A stretch of 64,000 nt of DNA from Pyropia yezoensis (taxonomy: Eukaryota; Rhodophyta; Bangiophyceae; Bangiales; Bangiaceae): positions 7,740,375 to 7,804,374 of the forward strand of contig CM020619.1 of assembly GCA_009829735.1 (NCBI GenBank), read 5' to 3'. How positions within the stretch are numbered: position 1 is the first letter of the stretch; each line of letters starts with the position of its first letter. Under the pieces are notes generated by a model. The model was given only the letters and a program-made list of their open reading frames with translations. It made no database searches and had not been told where the DNA came from. Both the position numbers and the translations under genes were made by a program. This document shows positions 41,776 to 52,598 of the stretch, one piece after another.

Positions 41776-44700
41776 TCACTCGCCCACCTCCACAACCCCC
41801 AACATCAACCGAAACGCCTTGAAGGACGGCCCCGGCAGTGCCTTGGTGAAGCCGTCCGCCGGCATCTCCCCCGTCGGCACATACACCAAAAGGACCTCCC
41901 CGTTCGCCACCGCGCTCCTCACGTGGTGGTAGCGCACGTCGACGTGCTTAGTGTTTGAGGACGACGAGGGTTGGCCAGCCATGGTAATGCACGCCTGGTT
42001 GTCCTCGCCCAACACCACTGGGCCGCTGTCCTCCCCCACCGTGTCCACCACCTTGCGGAGCCACAGGCTCTCCTTAACCGCGTCGGAAGCAGCGACGTAC
42101 TCTGCCTCCGCAGTCGAGGTAGTGACGATGGTTTGCAGCCGGCTTCGCCAGGAGATGGCGCCGCCGTGCAGGGTGAAGAGGAAGCCCGTCGTAGACTTGC
42201 GGGTCTCCGTATCCCCCGCGAAGTCCGCGTCTACCCAGCCGGCCAGCTTGGACGGCTGCCCGTAGACCAATCCCATGGTGCGGGTACCCTTCAGGTACCT
42301 GACCACCGCCTTGGCAGCCACCATGTCCCCCTCGGTAGGGGCGGACACCCGGCGGGCAAGCTTGCCCACCGCAAAGGCGATATCCGGCCTGGTCTGGTTT
42401 GCCAGGAAGAGCAGGGAGCCGACCAGCTCCGCGTACCGGTTGCCCTCACCCAGCGCCTCCCCCCCACCCAGGACGGTTCCCGGCGCCATGAAGGTCACGT
42501 TGGGCTTGCAGTCAGCCGGCCCAAAGTCGTGGATAACCACGTCAGTGTGACGGGGGTTGGAAAGGCTCACGAAGCCGTCCCTCCAGCGTACCTTCATTCC
42601 AAGGTAGTCGCTCACCACGCCCAGGTCCCGGACCTCGAAGTGCTTTGAAATGCGTGCCTTGACGCCGAGGACCACCTCGAGGATGGGCCCCACGAAGAGG
42701 ATGTCGTCTACGTGTATCTCCACAATCACCAGCGTATCGCCGATACCAAACGTGAAGGCGCACGCGTCGGCGTCCGTCTGCTTGCCCCCCTCGTCTAGGA
42801 TGAACTTCTTGAGGAAGATCCCCCAAAGTCGCCCAGCCTGTTTGACGCCATACATTGCCTTCAGCAGCAACCCTATCTCACCGGCGTCCGTAAACCCGTC
42901 GGGTATGACGATGTAGACATCCACGTCCATTGGCGCGTTAAGGTACGCCGTCCTGATGTCTACGTGATGGACCTGCCACCCCCTTGCCACCGCCACCGCC
43001 AGAATGACGCGCGTTGTATCCGCCCCCGGGACCGGTGACCACGTCTCTTTGTAGTCCAGCCCGGGGCGTTGCCGGCATCCGCACCCGACCAATCGAGCCT
43101 TGTACCGGTCCAGCTCCCCCGACGCCTTGAACTTGTACTCGAAGATGACCTTTGTCTTCAGGGCCTTGCCACCGCGCGGCAAGTTCTTGCGGCGCCACAC
43201 GCGGTTCTTCCGCATGGACTCCTCTTCGACATGAAGGGCCTCCTTCCATTGGGGCCAGTCGGGCCTCCCCTTGGCCTCATCCACGTCCTAGGGCGGAGGA
43301 GAAGGTTGCGTCACGGTAGGCCCGTTTCCCCCGCCCCCAGAGTTACGGTCCGCAGCGGCGCTGGCCGCTTGCCCGCCTTCTCGTCCGTAGGCCTCGGGGG
43401 GAAGACGGTTGCGCACGGGGTAGCGCCGCACCCCCTCCTCCTCCGTCTCCGACTCATCGTCGGGGAGCGGCACCTGCGCGGCCAAACGCTGCGCAGCCGC
43501 AATCGCATCTTGAACGGACGAGCGAGCATGCGCGCCCACCCCGGAACCCCCCGATGAGGAAGGCGTGAGCCTAGGGGTGCCTCCTGGGAATCCCACGGGA
43601 GCGTGGTCTGCCCCATTGTCCAGCACGTGGCTATCGCATCCGCCGGCACCAACGCCAGCCCACCGGACCCGCTTAACGGCGACGTCCTTGGCAGTCTCGT
43701 CCACCATAACGTCTCTCCGCCCAACCACTTTCTTGGTCGCCGGGTTGTAGATGCGGTAGCCCCTCCCTTCGGGGGTGTACCCTACCATGATGCCCGTGCT
43801 GGACTTGGGGTACATTCCCTTCTGCTGCTCCGGGGGGAGAAGTGCGTATGCCTTGCTCCCCCACACGCGCAGCCCCGACACGTCTGGACGCTTGCCCGTG
43901 AGAGCCTCCCACGGGGTCTTGTCTTTGCCGGCGTGGGGGATCCGGTTGGCCACGTACACGGCAGCCACCAACGCCTCCGCCCACATCTCTTGGCCCGCCC
44001 CAGCATCCGACAGGCCAGCCCGGACCATCTCTTTGAGGGTGCGGTTGACACGCTCCGCCTTTCCGTTGCTCTGGTGGGAGTAGGGCAGCGTCTCCTCGTG
44101 GTTGATGCCTTTGGAAGCATACCACTCCTTCAGCTTGCGAGTCTTGTACTCGCCCGCCCCGTCCGAGCGGATGCGCTGCACCTTCCGCCCTGCCAGCTGC
44201 TCCAGCACCGCAATCTTTTCCTTCAGCACTGCCCCAGCCTGGCTCTTGTTCTTGATGGGGATGGCCATCCACAGGTCCGTCTTTTCATCGATGAGCGTGA
44301 TGAAGTGCCTCGCCCCTCCTAGGGAGGGCTCAAAGGGCCCACACATGTCCGTGTGGATCACCCCCAGCACATCCGCCGTCGTAGTGGAGGGAAGATAAGG
44401 GGCCTTCACCATCTTGCTTTTGGCGCATGGGGCGCACACTGCACCCGCCTCGCCATCCGGCTGCACCTCCGAGAGGGGCATGCCGTCCCCCACCTTGGCC
44501 GCCTTGGCCAGAGTGCTCAGTGCTCGATGGAACGTGCGTCGGTGCCACAGCGCCGGCGCCCCCTTGACAGTCGTCGAGGCGACTTCGGCCTCACCCGCGG
44601 CCGACGAAGCACCGAGCATGTACTGGCCGCGCTCGTCCATGTGCCCCACCGCCCCCGAGGACTTTAGGATGCCGCTCTTGACAATTTCCTCGGCGTCCTT

Positions 44701-45915
44701 AAAGAGGTAGACCTTACCGCCGACAAAAACGGATCCGCCGCCCTTCTTGTCCACAGTACCGACCGACAGAAGGTTCTCCTCCAGGTCCGGCACACAGAGG
44801 GTGTCGTCCAGAGTCAGCGGCCGCACCTCCCCATGGCCCTTGGCCATCAACGTCGCCCTCCCCTGTCCCACCACAGGGGCTGTGTCGCCCGAGGCGAGGG
44901 TGATGTCCCTCACCGCCCCTGGCTCCGTGACGACGAACGTCCCTTCGCCCCCCTTACCCGGGATCATGTGGTGCGTCGCACCCGAGTCGACCAGCCACTT
45001 GGTAGGGTCTCCCCCATTGCGCTTGGTAGAGCCTGCCCGGGCAGCGAAGCCCATCGCCTCGGCCCCCGACGCCCCACCTCTCTGCTCGCCCTTGGCTTGG
45101 CCCCTGATCTCATCCGCCTTACGGATGCGGCACTCGCGGATGTAGTGCCCCCCTTTCTTGCAGTAGTAGCACTTTACCGTCCTCTTGCCCGGATTTTCGG
45201 GCGTCTTGGACAAGGGTGTCTTGGGGTTGGCGGTGCCCGAGTACGCACCACCGGAGGATGTAGGAGCGGCGCTCTCCGCCAACTGCATCTTCTTCTCAGT
45301 ATTCATGAGCTTGGCCGTCGTAGGCGTCAGCCGCAACGGCGGCGGCGCGTTCTCCAGGACCGTGACGATCATGTTGTAGCCGTCCAGCAACCCGTCCAAG
45401 ATCTTCAGCACCATAGAGTGCTCGTCCACGACCATGCCCGCCATCGCCAAGGCGGTGCGTAGATCTTTGGCCCTCCCGATGTACTTGATGAGCGACTCCC
45501 CGGGGATCATCGCCAGGGCGCCCAGCTCCTTCTCGAGCCCCGCTCGACGGGACGTAGTATCGTCCTCGAAGACCTCCCTCAAAGCCGCCCAGGCCTCCGC
45601 CGAGGAGGCACACCCACTCACAAGGTGGAGCAAGTATTTCTTGACAGCCAACTGGATGTCCGCGAGAGCATACTCGTTGTGCCTGTCCCACGTGGTCGCT
45701 TTCTTCTTTGCCTCCAGGACGTCTGCCGCCGTGACGGCTATCACACCCGCCGCCACCGCCCGCTCCGCGGGCACATCGGGCCGCGGTTCCAACACCGTGT
45801 ACCAGATGCCTCGGCTCATCAGGTGCGCCTTGCAATAGACCGCCCAGGTCCGGTAGTCATCGTCGAGGCGGTCAAACTTGAGCGACCCACCCTTGGTGGT
45901 CGCATCACCCTCCAT
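41776..45915 (-). CDS. copia gag-pol polyprotein with one in-frame amber codon
   Basis: I chose ATG 45915 because Gag-like sequence begins there; an in-frame ATG also exists at 46047. Residues 1-230 are Gag, then a CCHC knuckle (C249-C262), protease with D310 in WLVDSGATHHM, and the HHCC zinc region (H458, H463, C494, C497). The integrase has D523 in HTDMCGP, D585 in RSDGAGEY and E621 in NGKAERVNR, a DD35E spacing. After about 875 codons a TAG (43288-43290) interrupts. The same frame continues for about 503 codons with RT (HHVDIRTAYLNAP, IHVDDILFVG) and RNase H (WVDADFAGD, TSTAEAEYVAASDA, KHVDVRYHHVR). Either the amber codon is a recent null mutation or RT is made by read-through. Everything else looks functional. 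Confidence 0.93.
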
Positions 45916-46117
45916 CCCCACGGCCGCCTTGCCTCCCGGCAGATGGCGACGAAGAAGGGGAGACAGGGATCTCGCGGACTGCCGCCAGGCAGCACGCTCC
46001 CAGTTCACCCGTCCAACCCGGGGGCCGATCCCTTCCCGGGTGAACACTCCGACGGGGTCCCGCGCGTGTCAGCACGCGGCGACGGAAAAGGGGACAAGTG
46101 ACTTTTTACCAGCGCAG

Positions 46118-46134
46118 GCGCTGGGCCCATAACC
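46118..46134 (-). other. copia primer-binding site matching an initiator-tRNA half molecule
   Basis: Directly next to the 5' LTR, the minus strand reads GGTTATGGGCCCAGC. The plus strand reads GCTGGGCCCATAACC, the anticodon stem-loop of initiator tRNA-Met, not the 3' acceptor end used by most LTR elements. Priming by a cleaved 5' half of initiator tRNA-Met is documented for Drosophila copia and for Ty5. Confidence 0.75.
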
Positions 46135-46354
46135 TGTTGCATGGAACGTTGTCTTTATGGCACTGGCCCCCTCGGCCCTACGCCGTCGCCCCTATGTAGG
46201 CGCCAGCGCACCATAATCCTGACCCGATCGTACACAACGATCGGAGCAGACGGACCTACCGGTCCTCGGCGGACACGCTGTCACACCGCTAAATCTCCCC
46301 ACGCATAAGTCCGCATTCCGGGGCAAGCCCGGCCGTAAGACCTGGGCTCCAACA
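46135..46354 (-). repeat. copia 5' LTR
   Basis: 220 bp, partner of 41493-41712. Differences are seen near the middle (one) and within the AAGTNCGCNTTCC segment (two). It should contain the promoter; I do not see a clear TATA box. Confidence 0.95.
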
Positions 46355-46935
46355 CGGCCACCCCCGTCGCCGCCACCACGCCCGTCGCCACCGCCGTCGC
46401 CACCACCACGGCCGTTGCCACCGACGCCGCCGCCACCGCCGTCGCCCCCGCCACCCCGTCGCCACCGCCACCCCAGTCGCCACCGCCGTCGCCTCCGCCA
46501 CGGCCGTCGCCCCCACCACCGCGTCGCCACCGCCGTCGCCACCGCCACGGCCGTCGCCCCCGCCACCGCGTCGCCACCGCCGTCGCCACCGGCACGGCCG
46601 TCGCCCCCGCCACCGCGTCGCCTGCGCCACCCTATTCGCTACCATCGCCACCGCCACGGCCGTCGTCACCGACGCCGCCGCCGCCGCCGTCGCCACCGTC
46701 GCCACCGTCGCCACCGTCGCCACCGCCACCCCTGTCGTTACCGCCGTCGCCACCGCCACGGCCGTCGCCCCCGCCACCGCGTCGCCACCGCCGCCCCAGG
46801 CGCTACCGTCGCCACCGCCACGGACGTCTCCACCGACGCCGCCGCCGCCACTGCCACCTCCGTCGCCACCGTCGCCACCGTCGCCGCCGTCGCCGACGCC
46901 GACCGCAGCACCGGCGACACCCCTGGCGTGGCCAC
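46355..46935. repeat. Minisatellite, right part (GTCGCCACCGCC type)
   Basis: Continuation of the array left of the copia insertion, with 9- and 18-bp units of GTCGCCACCGCCACGGCC and variants. Open frames on both strands (Val/Ala/Thr or Pro/Arg repeats) follow from the unit length being a multiple of three. Confidence 0.85.
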
Positions 46936-48265
46936 CGCGGCGGCCGTCAAAACCCTGCACACTTTCCCAAAAGCCTGACTAATGAGCGTGCACACCACAC
47001 CCGAAAGGAGCCCACCATCAAGCAGGACCAGTCCATTACACCGGGGCAAATTCCCGAGGCACCTGATTGGTCGAGGGGTGTGGCCCGAACAACGCCGGAG
47101 AAGAAAGAAAATAATGCTCGATGTATCTTTTTTGTGCAACGTACCATACCTCTCGCAACTAGATAGACAAGAAAACTACCCCCCAAGACTAGAGAGGGAT
47201 AGCCTGTCGTGTTCTCTTCCAGACGCATACATACATACCAGATACATAATTGATGATGCAGTCACCATGTTTCTTAACGGCCCAGTACTGACTTCTTTGG
47301 TTCCCGCTGCTGTGACCACTGGTGGGACAACAGCCCCTTGGCGTGCCTTGTCGCCAGAACAGCAGCCCGCGCCGACGCTTGGGCACCGCCACTTCCTCGA
47401 CCCCTCCGATTGCATCGCTCCTTCCTTCCCTATGAAGTCAACCTGTCGGCCTGCTCCCGGCTGTCCACCGCAGCTGCTGCCGCATCCTTGGCCGCCACTT
47501 CGCTGCCGCCGGCCGCTCCTGTGTTGGTCCGACAGCACTCCGTCACCAGGGGCGGCGGCTACATCCCTATCCCGTAATCAAGGGAGGGGGGCGGGGTTGA
47601 ACGGTTCCATAGCAGGTGAAATGCGCAAGGGGGCCCGGAGAAACAAGGGTGGAGAAGGGGGGGGAGGGAGGGAGGCGAGAGGAGGAGGCGCAGCCTCCCT
47701 GCGAGGCGGGGAGTCCGTGCGAGGGGAGGAAGAGGTAGGATGACGTCGGAGACACTGTGGAGGGTGCGAGGGAGAAGGGGTGGTGGGAGTGGAGAGGGGG
47801 CGGCGCTGAGGGATGAGGGAGGAGAGGACAGCGTCCTGTGTGCGTCCGCCACATGTGTCGCACCGCTGGCAGAGCTCTATCGAGCGCTGGCCCGCCAGCC
47901 CGGGTACAAGAAGCCGGCGCTGAACAATGACTATTGTCGAGAGTAAATACCCGCAATTCCGTGCTGTATTGGAGTCACTCCACGTTCCTGATGGCTGCCA
48001 TGGCTACGTCACCCGCTTGTACATACGCATGTTTGTTTCTCCGCTTCCCACATAAAGATGAGCAGCTGATGGTGCACAAATCGATATGACGTGACTCGGG
48101 CTACGACGCCATAAGGCTTTGAAACAATCATTTATCCGTCAAAAATATACATTTTTTCGTTTCCCCCCCCCCACACGTACACTACATGTGTATGTAAAGA
48201 TTAATACGGCCGGGGCGGCGAGTAGTACAGAGGGGGCTGGCAAGGGACGACCGGCATCGGACCAT
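46936..48265. other. No gene confirmed
   Basis: From ATG 47268 a plus frame is open to 47743 and another overlaps with a targeting-peptide-like RLSTAAAAASLAATSLPPAAP stretch at about 47460. Neither has a recognisable domain. 47110-47290 is AT-richer and could be a promoter. Purine-rich tracts lie at 47590-47740. Confidence 0.3.
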
Positions 48266-48442
48266 TCATGGTCCGACACACGGGCACATGGACGGGCTCG
48301 TGGGCAAGTCAATCCTGCTCGCCCAGCAGGGTGGCGGCCTACAGCCCGGCATCGGACCATTCATGGTCCGATACACGGGAACATGGACGGGCTCATGGAC
48401 AAGGCATTCCTCCTCGCCCAGCAGGCTGGCGGCCGACAGCCA
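48253..48442. repeat. 95-bp tandem duplication with internal palindrome
   Basis: Copies start at 48253 and 48348, both with GGCATCGGACCATTCATGG. Each contains CGGACCAT-TC-ATGGTCCG, an 8-bp-arm palindrome. The 95-bp period is not a multiple of three, so the duplication changes the C-terminus of the overlapping minus-strand gene. Confidence 0.85.
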
Positions 48443-49699
48443 CTGCTCCCGCGGGCGGCCGGCATTGACCCGCAGCGCCGCCGCCGCGACATAGTCGGTC
48501 GCGTACATGTATTCGGCCCGCGGCTTGAGCCACCCGAGCAGCACCCCGTCCGAGTCGCGGATGAGCGTCATGCCCGCGGCGGGCGCGCACAGCTCGCCCT
48601 CCCAGGACAATTGCGCTGGCGGCGGACGGGCCCTTGCCTCTGGCGGGTAGGGCACCCACATGGGGAGCTCCGCCAGCGGCCGTGACCACGACGGGTCGCG
48701 GTGTCCCGCCGGCAGCCGCGGCACGGATGGTTCCTCGGCGCCGCTGCCGCCGCCCGTCCATGCCCCACAGTGTGGCCACGCGGTGTCGGCGGCAGCGTCG
48801 CGCACCTGGCGCCCGGTGCGGGGGTGCCCACGGCCTCCTTTGCCACGCCAGGACGTCCACGAGATGGCGGGCGGCCCGCCGGGGGTGGTGGCGCCGGCCG
48901 TGGAGGAGGCCGCGGCCGCCGCAACGGCGGCGGTGGTGGCGGCGGCGGTGGCGGCCGGCGGCGGGGGGCGGCGGCGCCCAAAGAGGTGGCCAAAGCGGGA
49001 GCGCCGCGATGGAGTGGCGGCGGCGTCATAGCGAGGCTCCACTGGCTCTATCGTCGTGCCGCCGCTGAGGTGGCGGCGGGCGTCCGTGCGTCGCGCACCA
49101 ATTGGCAGATACTTGTACGCGGGGAAGTGGGGGGTCACGGGGGGCAGGTCTTCGACTTTCTCGTTCGGCGGCGCTGTCGTCGTGTCGTCGCTCCAGTCGG
49201 CTTCGAAGTCCCACGCGCTCCCCGTCGCGGGCGTCGTACCGACGACAAAGACCCCAAATCTCCCCGTCGCTTTCGTCGTGTCGCCGCTGACGTCCGCGTC
49301 CGAGGCTTTCAAGTCCGCCGTCGATGTCGTCGTGCCGCCGCTGACGTTGGCTCCACTGACGGCCACATCCGCCGGCGCTGTCGTCGTGTCGCCCGTGAAG
49401 TGGCGGTGGCCATCCACGATGTGCGGGCCGATCGGCGGATACTTGGGCGGGAGGAGGCGCGGGGAGGAGGAGGCCTTGTCGCCGACGTTACAGTCGCCAC
49501 CGCCCGCCGCCGCTGTCGAAGGGTCGCTGCTCAAGTGGTGGTGCCCGACCGCGATGTGCGGACCAATTGGCAGACGCCAGGGCAAGGGAGTACCCAGGTG
49601 GGGGGTGGGGCAGGCCTCGGCGTCGGGGTTGAGGACGGGCAAGCCCGGCGGGGGGGTGTACGGCGCCGTCCAATGCGGGGGGGGAACATCGGACGCCAT
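48266..49699 (-). CDS. Hypothetical 477-residue protein with internal repeats
   Basis: Start chosen at ATG 49699 (MASDVPPP), the second in-frame ATG, after a basic leader from 49747. The N-terminal half has three degenerate repeats built on LPIGPH..., ...HHHLSSD and GDTTTAP (about residues 45-70, 90-125, 200-225). These are followed by a basic RRSRFGHLFGRRR segment and an Ala-rich run. The last 130 residues look like a small globular domain (MWVPYPPEARARP...LCAPAAGMTLIRDSDGVLLGWLKPRAEYMYATDYVAAAALRV is the region; key points are one Cys and several Trp/Tyr). No TM segment is visible. No family is recognised. The plus strand is also open over much of it. Confidence 0.4.
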   Translation of the reverse strand: MASDVPPPHWTAPYTPPPGLPVLNPDAEACPTPHLGTPLPWRLPIGPHIAVGHHHLSSDPSTAAAGGGDCNVGDKASSSPRLLPPKYPPIGPHIVDGHRHFTGDTTTAPADVAVSGANVSGGTTTSTADLKASDADVSGDTTKATGRFGVFVVGTTPATGSAWDFEADWSDDTTTAPPNEKVEDLPPVTPHFPAYKYLPIGARRTDARRHLSGGTTIEPVEPRYDAAATPSRRSRFGHLFGRRRPPPPAATAAATTAAVAAAAASSTAGATTPGGPPAISWTSWRGKGGRGHPRTGRQVRDAAADTAWPHCGAWTGGGSGAEEPSVPRLPAGHRDPSWSRPLAELPMWVPYPPEARARPPPAQLSWEGELCAPAAGMTLIRDSDGVLLGWLKPRAEYMYATDYVAAAALRVNAGRPREQWLSAASLLGEEECLVHEPVHVPVYRTMNGPMPGCRPPPCWASRIDLPTSPSMCPCVGP

Positions 49700-51916
49700 G
49701 GCCGTCGCCCGATGCGCCACCTTCTTGGTGTTGGGTCGGGCTTGCACAGGTCGGTAGACGCGCAGCGGCCCGCCGGTGTGGCCTCTTCCTCGTTGTTCGG
49801 CTTGTGGCGGGGGGCGCAGGGCGAGACAGATGAGGGGGGTGGGGCGGCAGCCGCGGGGAGGCGGACGTCCTCTGGTGACTCTTGATGGCTACAGGGGAAC
49901 ACTGGTCCGCCTGAGCAGTCGTAGAGAACGCGGAGGGGGCAAGACGTGGGAGTTGTTCGACTGCCACAACACATGGGGAGCCCCCCGAGACACGGCGGTG
50001 GATGGTCAAGTAGGCGCCGGCGGCCGCGTGCTAGCCAGCCAGCCGTAGCAGTCTGCCGACACAGGTCGCTCGGCTGCAGGGAGCGGGCTGCCCATCACAC
50101 CTGCGAGGAGGCCCCGCACAGAGGGTGCGGTTGGCTCATAGCGCTCGGTGGGGGGCAGGAGCACACCCCCTTCGCCGAGCTCCTCATGCCCCCCTCTACA
50201 CCCCCCCATCCGCTTCTCGCTCCCCCCGCCTGCACCTCTCATCCCAGTTGCAAGTGTCTCGTCCGGCGGGTGGGGTAGCGCAACGACAACGGCGCACAAT
50301 CCATTCGAGAAGCAACGTTGGGGCAGCGCACACCCCTACCCCCACCCCATCCCCCTGCTCAAGACGTGCAGATGTGTGCCCCCCCTTCCCTCCCGTCTCC
50401 TGGGTGCCGCCGTCCATCAGGTCGGGGGGTTCTGTGGCCGCTCCGCGTCCTCACCAACTATCGTGCAGCGTAGCCGGGCGCGCGGTCGCGCGCGGGTGTG
50501 TGTGGGGGACATACGGACAGGGGGTTGCCAGCAGCGCGTGCTCCTCAAACTGCCCCTCTTGCTCCCCATCGTCAGTCTCTCCCCTGTCCCCCTCCACCCC
50601 GTTTGCCTCCCACGCCTGCTGAACCAGTCCCGTTCTTTTGATGAGGTCGATCAGATCGGCGGTCATCGCGCGCAACCACCCCTTCCCCCCTCCTCCCTCC
50701 CTCTCAGCGGCCATGGACGTCAAATCGACACGCACACCCCCATCGCAGAATCCTCCCACTGAAAGAGCAGCGGGGGAGGCGCCCTTAACAAGGTACCTCT
50801 GCAGTGTCTCGCAACGGGGTGGGGGGCGTCGTGGGAGTAGGGGTCCTGGCTGGGGCGGGGGCTTCACCCGGGCGGGCGCAGGGCGACAGGGAGCGGGCTC
50901 TGACAGTATCGTTCGCCGGTTGCCAGGCAGAGAGACACCTGCATGCCCCGGCTGCATCTGTCCTGCTTGGCCGCTCTTCTGGCACCAGGGATTATGCGGG
51001 AGGGCGTGAGGGCGCGTCGAAAGCCGCAGGGCCACCTGCGCTGTGGGCCCGCGAGGGAGGCGAGCGTGGAGGGAGGGGGCGCGGGGGGCGGAGAAGAGCT
51101 AACAGGGCACGCCTGCAGGGGGGTTGGAGACTGCGCTTCCATGTGATGGCGTGGAGGTCCCCCTGGAAGTGCTTCCGTGACATGCGGCTGTCACCCCACT
51201 TCAGACTGGTAGGGAGGGCAGTTCGCTCCGTCAAAAGGACTGGGGGCGGGGCGGGGTGGAGGGCGAGCAAAGAGACAGCAGGGCGCTGGCCCCACCCTTC
51301 CATCCCATGCGAGCCACAGGGGGCAGCACGATCGTAGACAGAGCGCCCCCCGCAGGCGGCGCCGCGCGGCTGGAGCGCCAATAACACCCTCTCCCCCTTC
51401 TTTCCCCCCCCCCGCCCCTCAGTCCCAACAGACGACGTTTTGTTGGAGGGGCTGTCGGGGGCGGCGTCAAAGAGTCTTTTGTAGGGCTGCGGGCGCGTGC
51501 ACCCCCCCCAGCCCACGGTGGCGGGAGCACGTGGAACCTCGCGCCCAGGGACGGGCGGCCGCCCCCATGACGACCGTTGGCCCCGTGGCGGAGCCGCGCG
51601 CAATGTCAATTTAAGTGTGCGACTACGACACCCCTTCAGCCGTCAACCTCTCCATCGAACAGATTAAGAATCGTAGACTTCGACTGAATGTCAATTACGT
51701 CAGAAACAGTGTCAGTGTCCGTACCCGATAGGTCTTGGAATTCCTTTGGAGGCGCTTGACGACTTCTTCGGCGCAGTCGCCGAGTGCAGCGTCCGCCCTG
51801 CCTCGTCCTCCCGCCCACTTTCTTCTCCTCATGCCGTTGCCGCGCTTCCCCCACAGCTTCCCCGGCCGTCGCCACTCCTAGCCGCCCGCTGGACTGACCC
51901 CGCATCCGTCCCAAAG
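49700..51916. other. GC-rich region with one weak minus frame
   Basis: A minus frame 51035-50451 contains a protein-like middle (ETLQRYLVKGASPAALS, MTADLIDLIKRTGLVQQAW, then an acidic DDGEQEGQFEEH) that could be an exon; confidence is low. A second minus frame 51609-50992 has no features. 51620-51720 is AT-richer and may be the SNF8 promoter. Confidence 0.3.
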
Positions 51917-52598
51917 ATGAACGCCGTGGGCGTGGCGGGCCTTCGTGCCGCCGCCGCCCGCCGGGCAGCGCTCTCTTCCACCGGCGCGACGACGGCCGAC
52001 GCGTAGGCGGCGCTGCCCTCCCATGCGGCCATCTTTAGCGGCGCCCTCGCCGGCTTCGCTACCGCCCACCGGGCTGACATTGTGGGCAACCCCGCGTTCC
52101 GGGAGCGCTTCCACGCCCTCTGGTGCAGGTGGACCAGCTGACATCGACCAAGGGGGTGTGGGGGCGGCAGCTGGGCGTGGGCACCTCGTTACACAGAGCT
52201 GTCGGTCCGGCTGGTGGGGGAGGCGGGCGGCGGCGGGTGGGGGCCCCCCCCGCCCGCACGCCGCCGTCTCTGCTGATGCTGTGCGCCGAGCAGTCAAGCG
52301 TCTGGCGGGCCTCGGCGGCGGCTACGCCGTCGACCGCGTTGGGGGCGCGGAGGTCGTCCGGTCCGTGCCGGGGGAGCTCAGCCGTGATGCGGGGGTGGTG
52401 GCGGGCCTCGCCGCGGGGCGTGGGAGGGTGGTGACCGCCGAGGCCGTTGCGGTCGCGACGGGCTGGGGGGGGGAACGCCCCGCCACCGCCCTCGGCGCCG
52501 CCGTCGACGGGGGGTTTGCGTGGGTGGACAAAGCCGGGCGGGAGCGGTCCTACTGGTTTTTGGGGTTGACCCGGGGGGGAGGGGGGGCGGGGAGTTGA
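51917..52598 (+). pseudogene. SNF8: ESCRT-II subunit SNF8/VPS22 (EAP30), frame-disrupted
   Basis: SNF8 is a winged-helix core subunit of ESCRT-II in endosomal sorting. The ATG at 51917 begins with the family's VGVAGLR start. FATAHRADIVGNPAFRERFHALW matches the conserved FAxxHxxxIxxxPxFRxxF region. Then come QLTSTKGVWGRQLGVGT, YTELSVRLV, and the C-terminal winged helices with AVKRLAGLGGGY, SVPGELSRDAGVV and AWVDKAGRERSYWFLGL. These segments fall in frames 2, 1, 2 and 0, with shifts near 52122, 52187 and 52236, plus an in-frame TAG at 52004-52006. Intron boundaries do not explain one-base offsets. Either it is a pseudogene or the assembly carries indels in GC-rich sequence; the even conservation along the whole length favours the latter. 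Confidence 0.75.

Larger units (their letters stand above)
41493..46354 (-). mobile_element. Near-intact Ty1/copia LTR retrotransposon
   Basis: Two 220-bp LTRs flank one long minus-strand gag-pol frame. The element is bounded by a 5-bp target duplication, CGGCC, at 41488-41492 and 46355-46359. The domain order Gag, protease, integrase, RT, RNase H is that of Ty1/copia. The LTRs differ at three positions that I can see, so insertion is recent. The only coding lesion is one TAG between integrase and RT. Confidence 0.95.

Noticed and set aside
48701..49885. 394-codon plus frame opposite the hypothetical protein
   Set aside because: Arg-rich complement of the repeats. The minus frame has more balanced composition and internal protein repeats, so I kept that one at low confidence.
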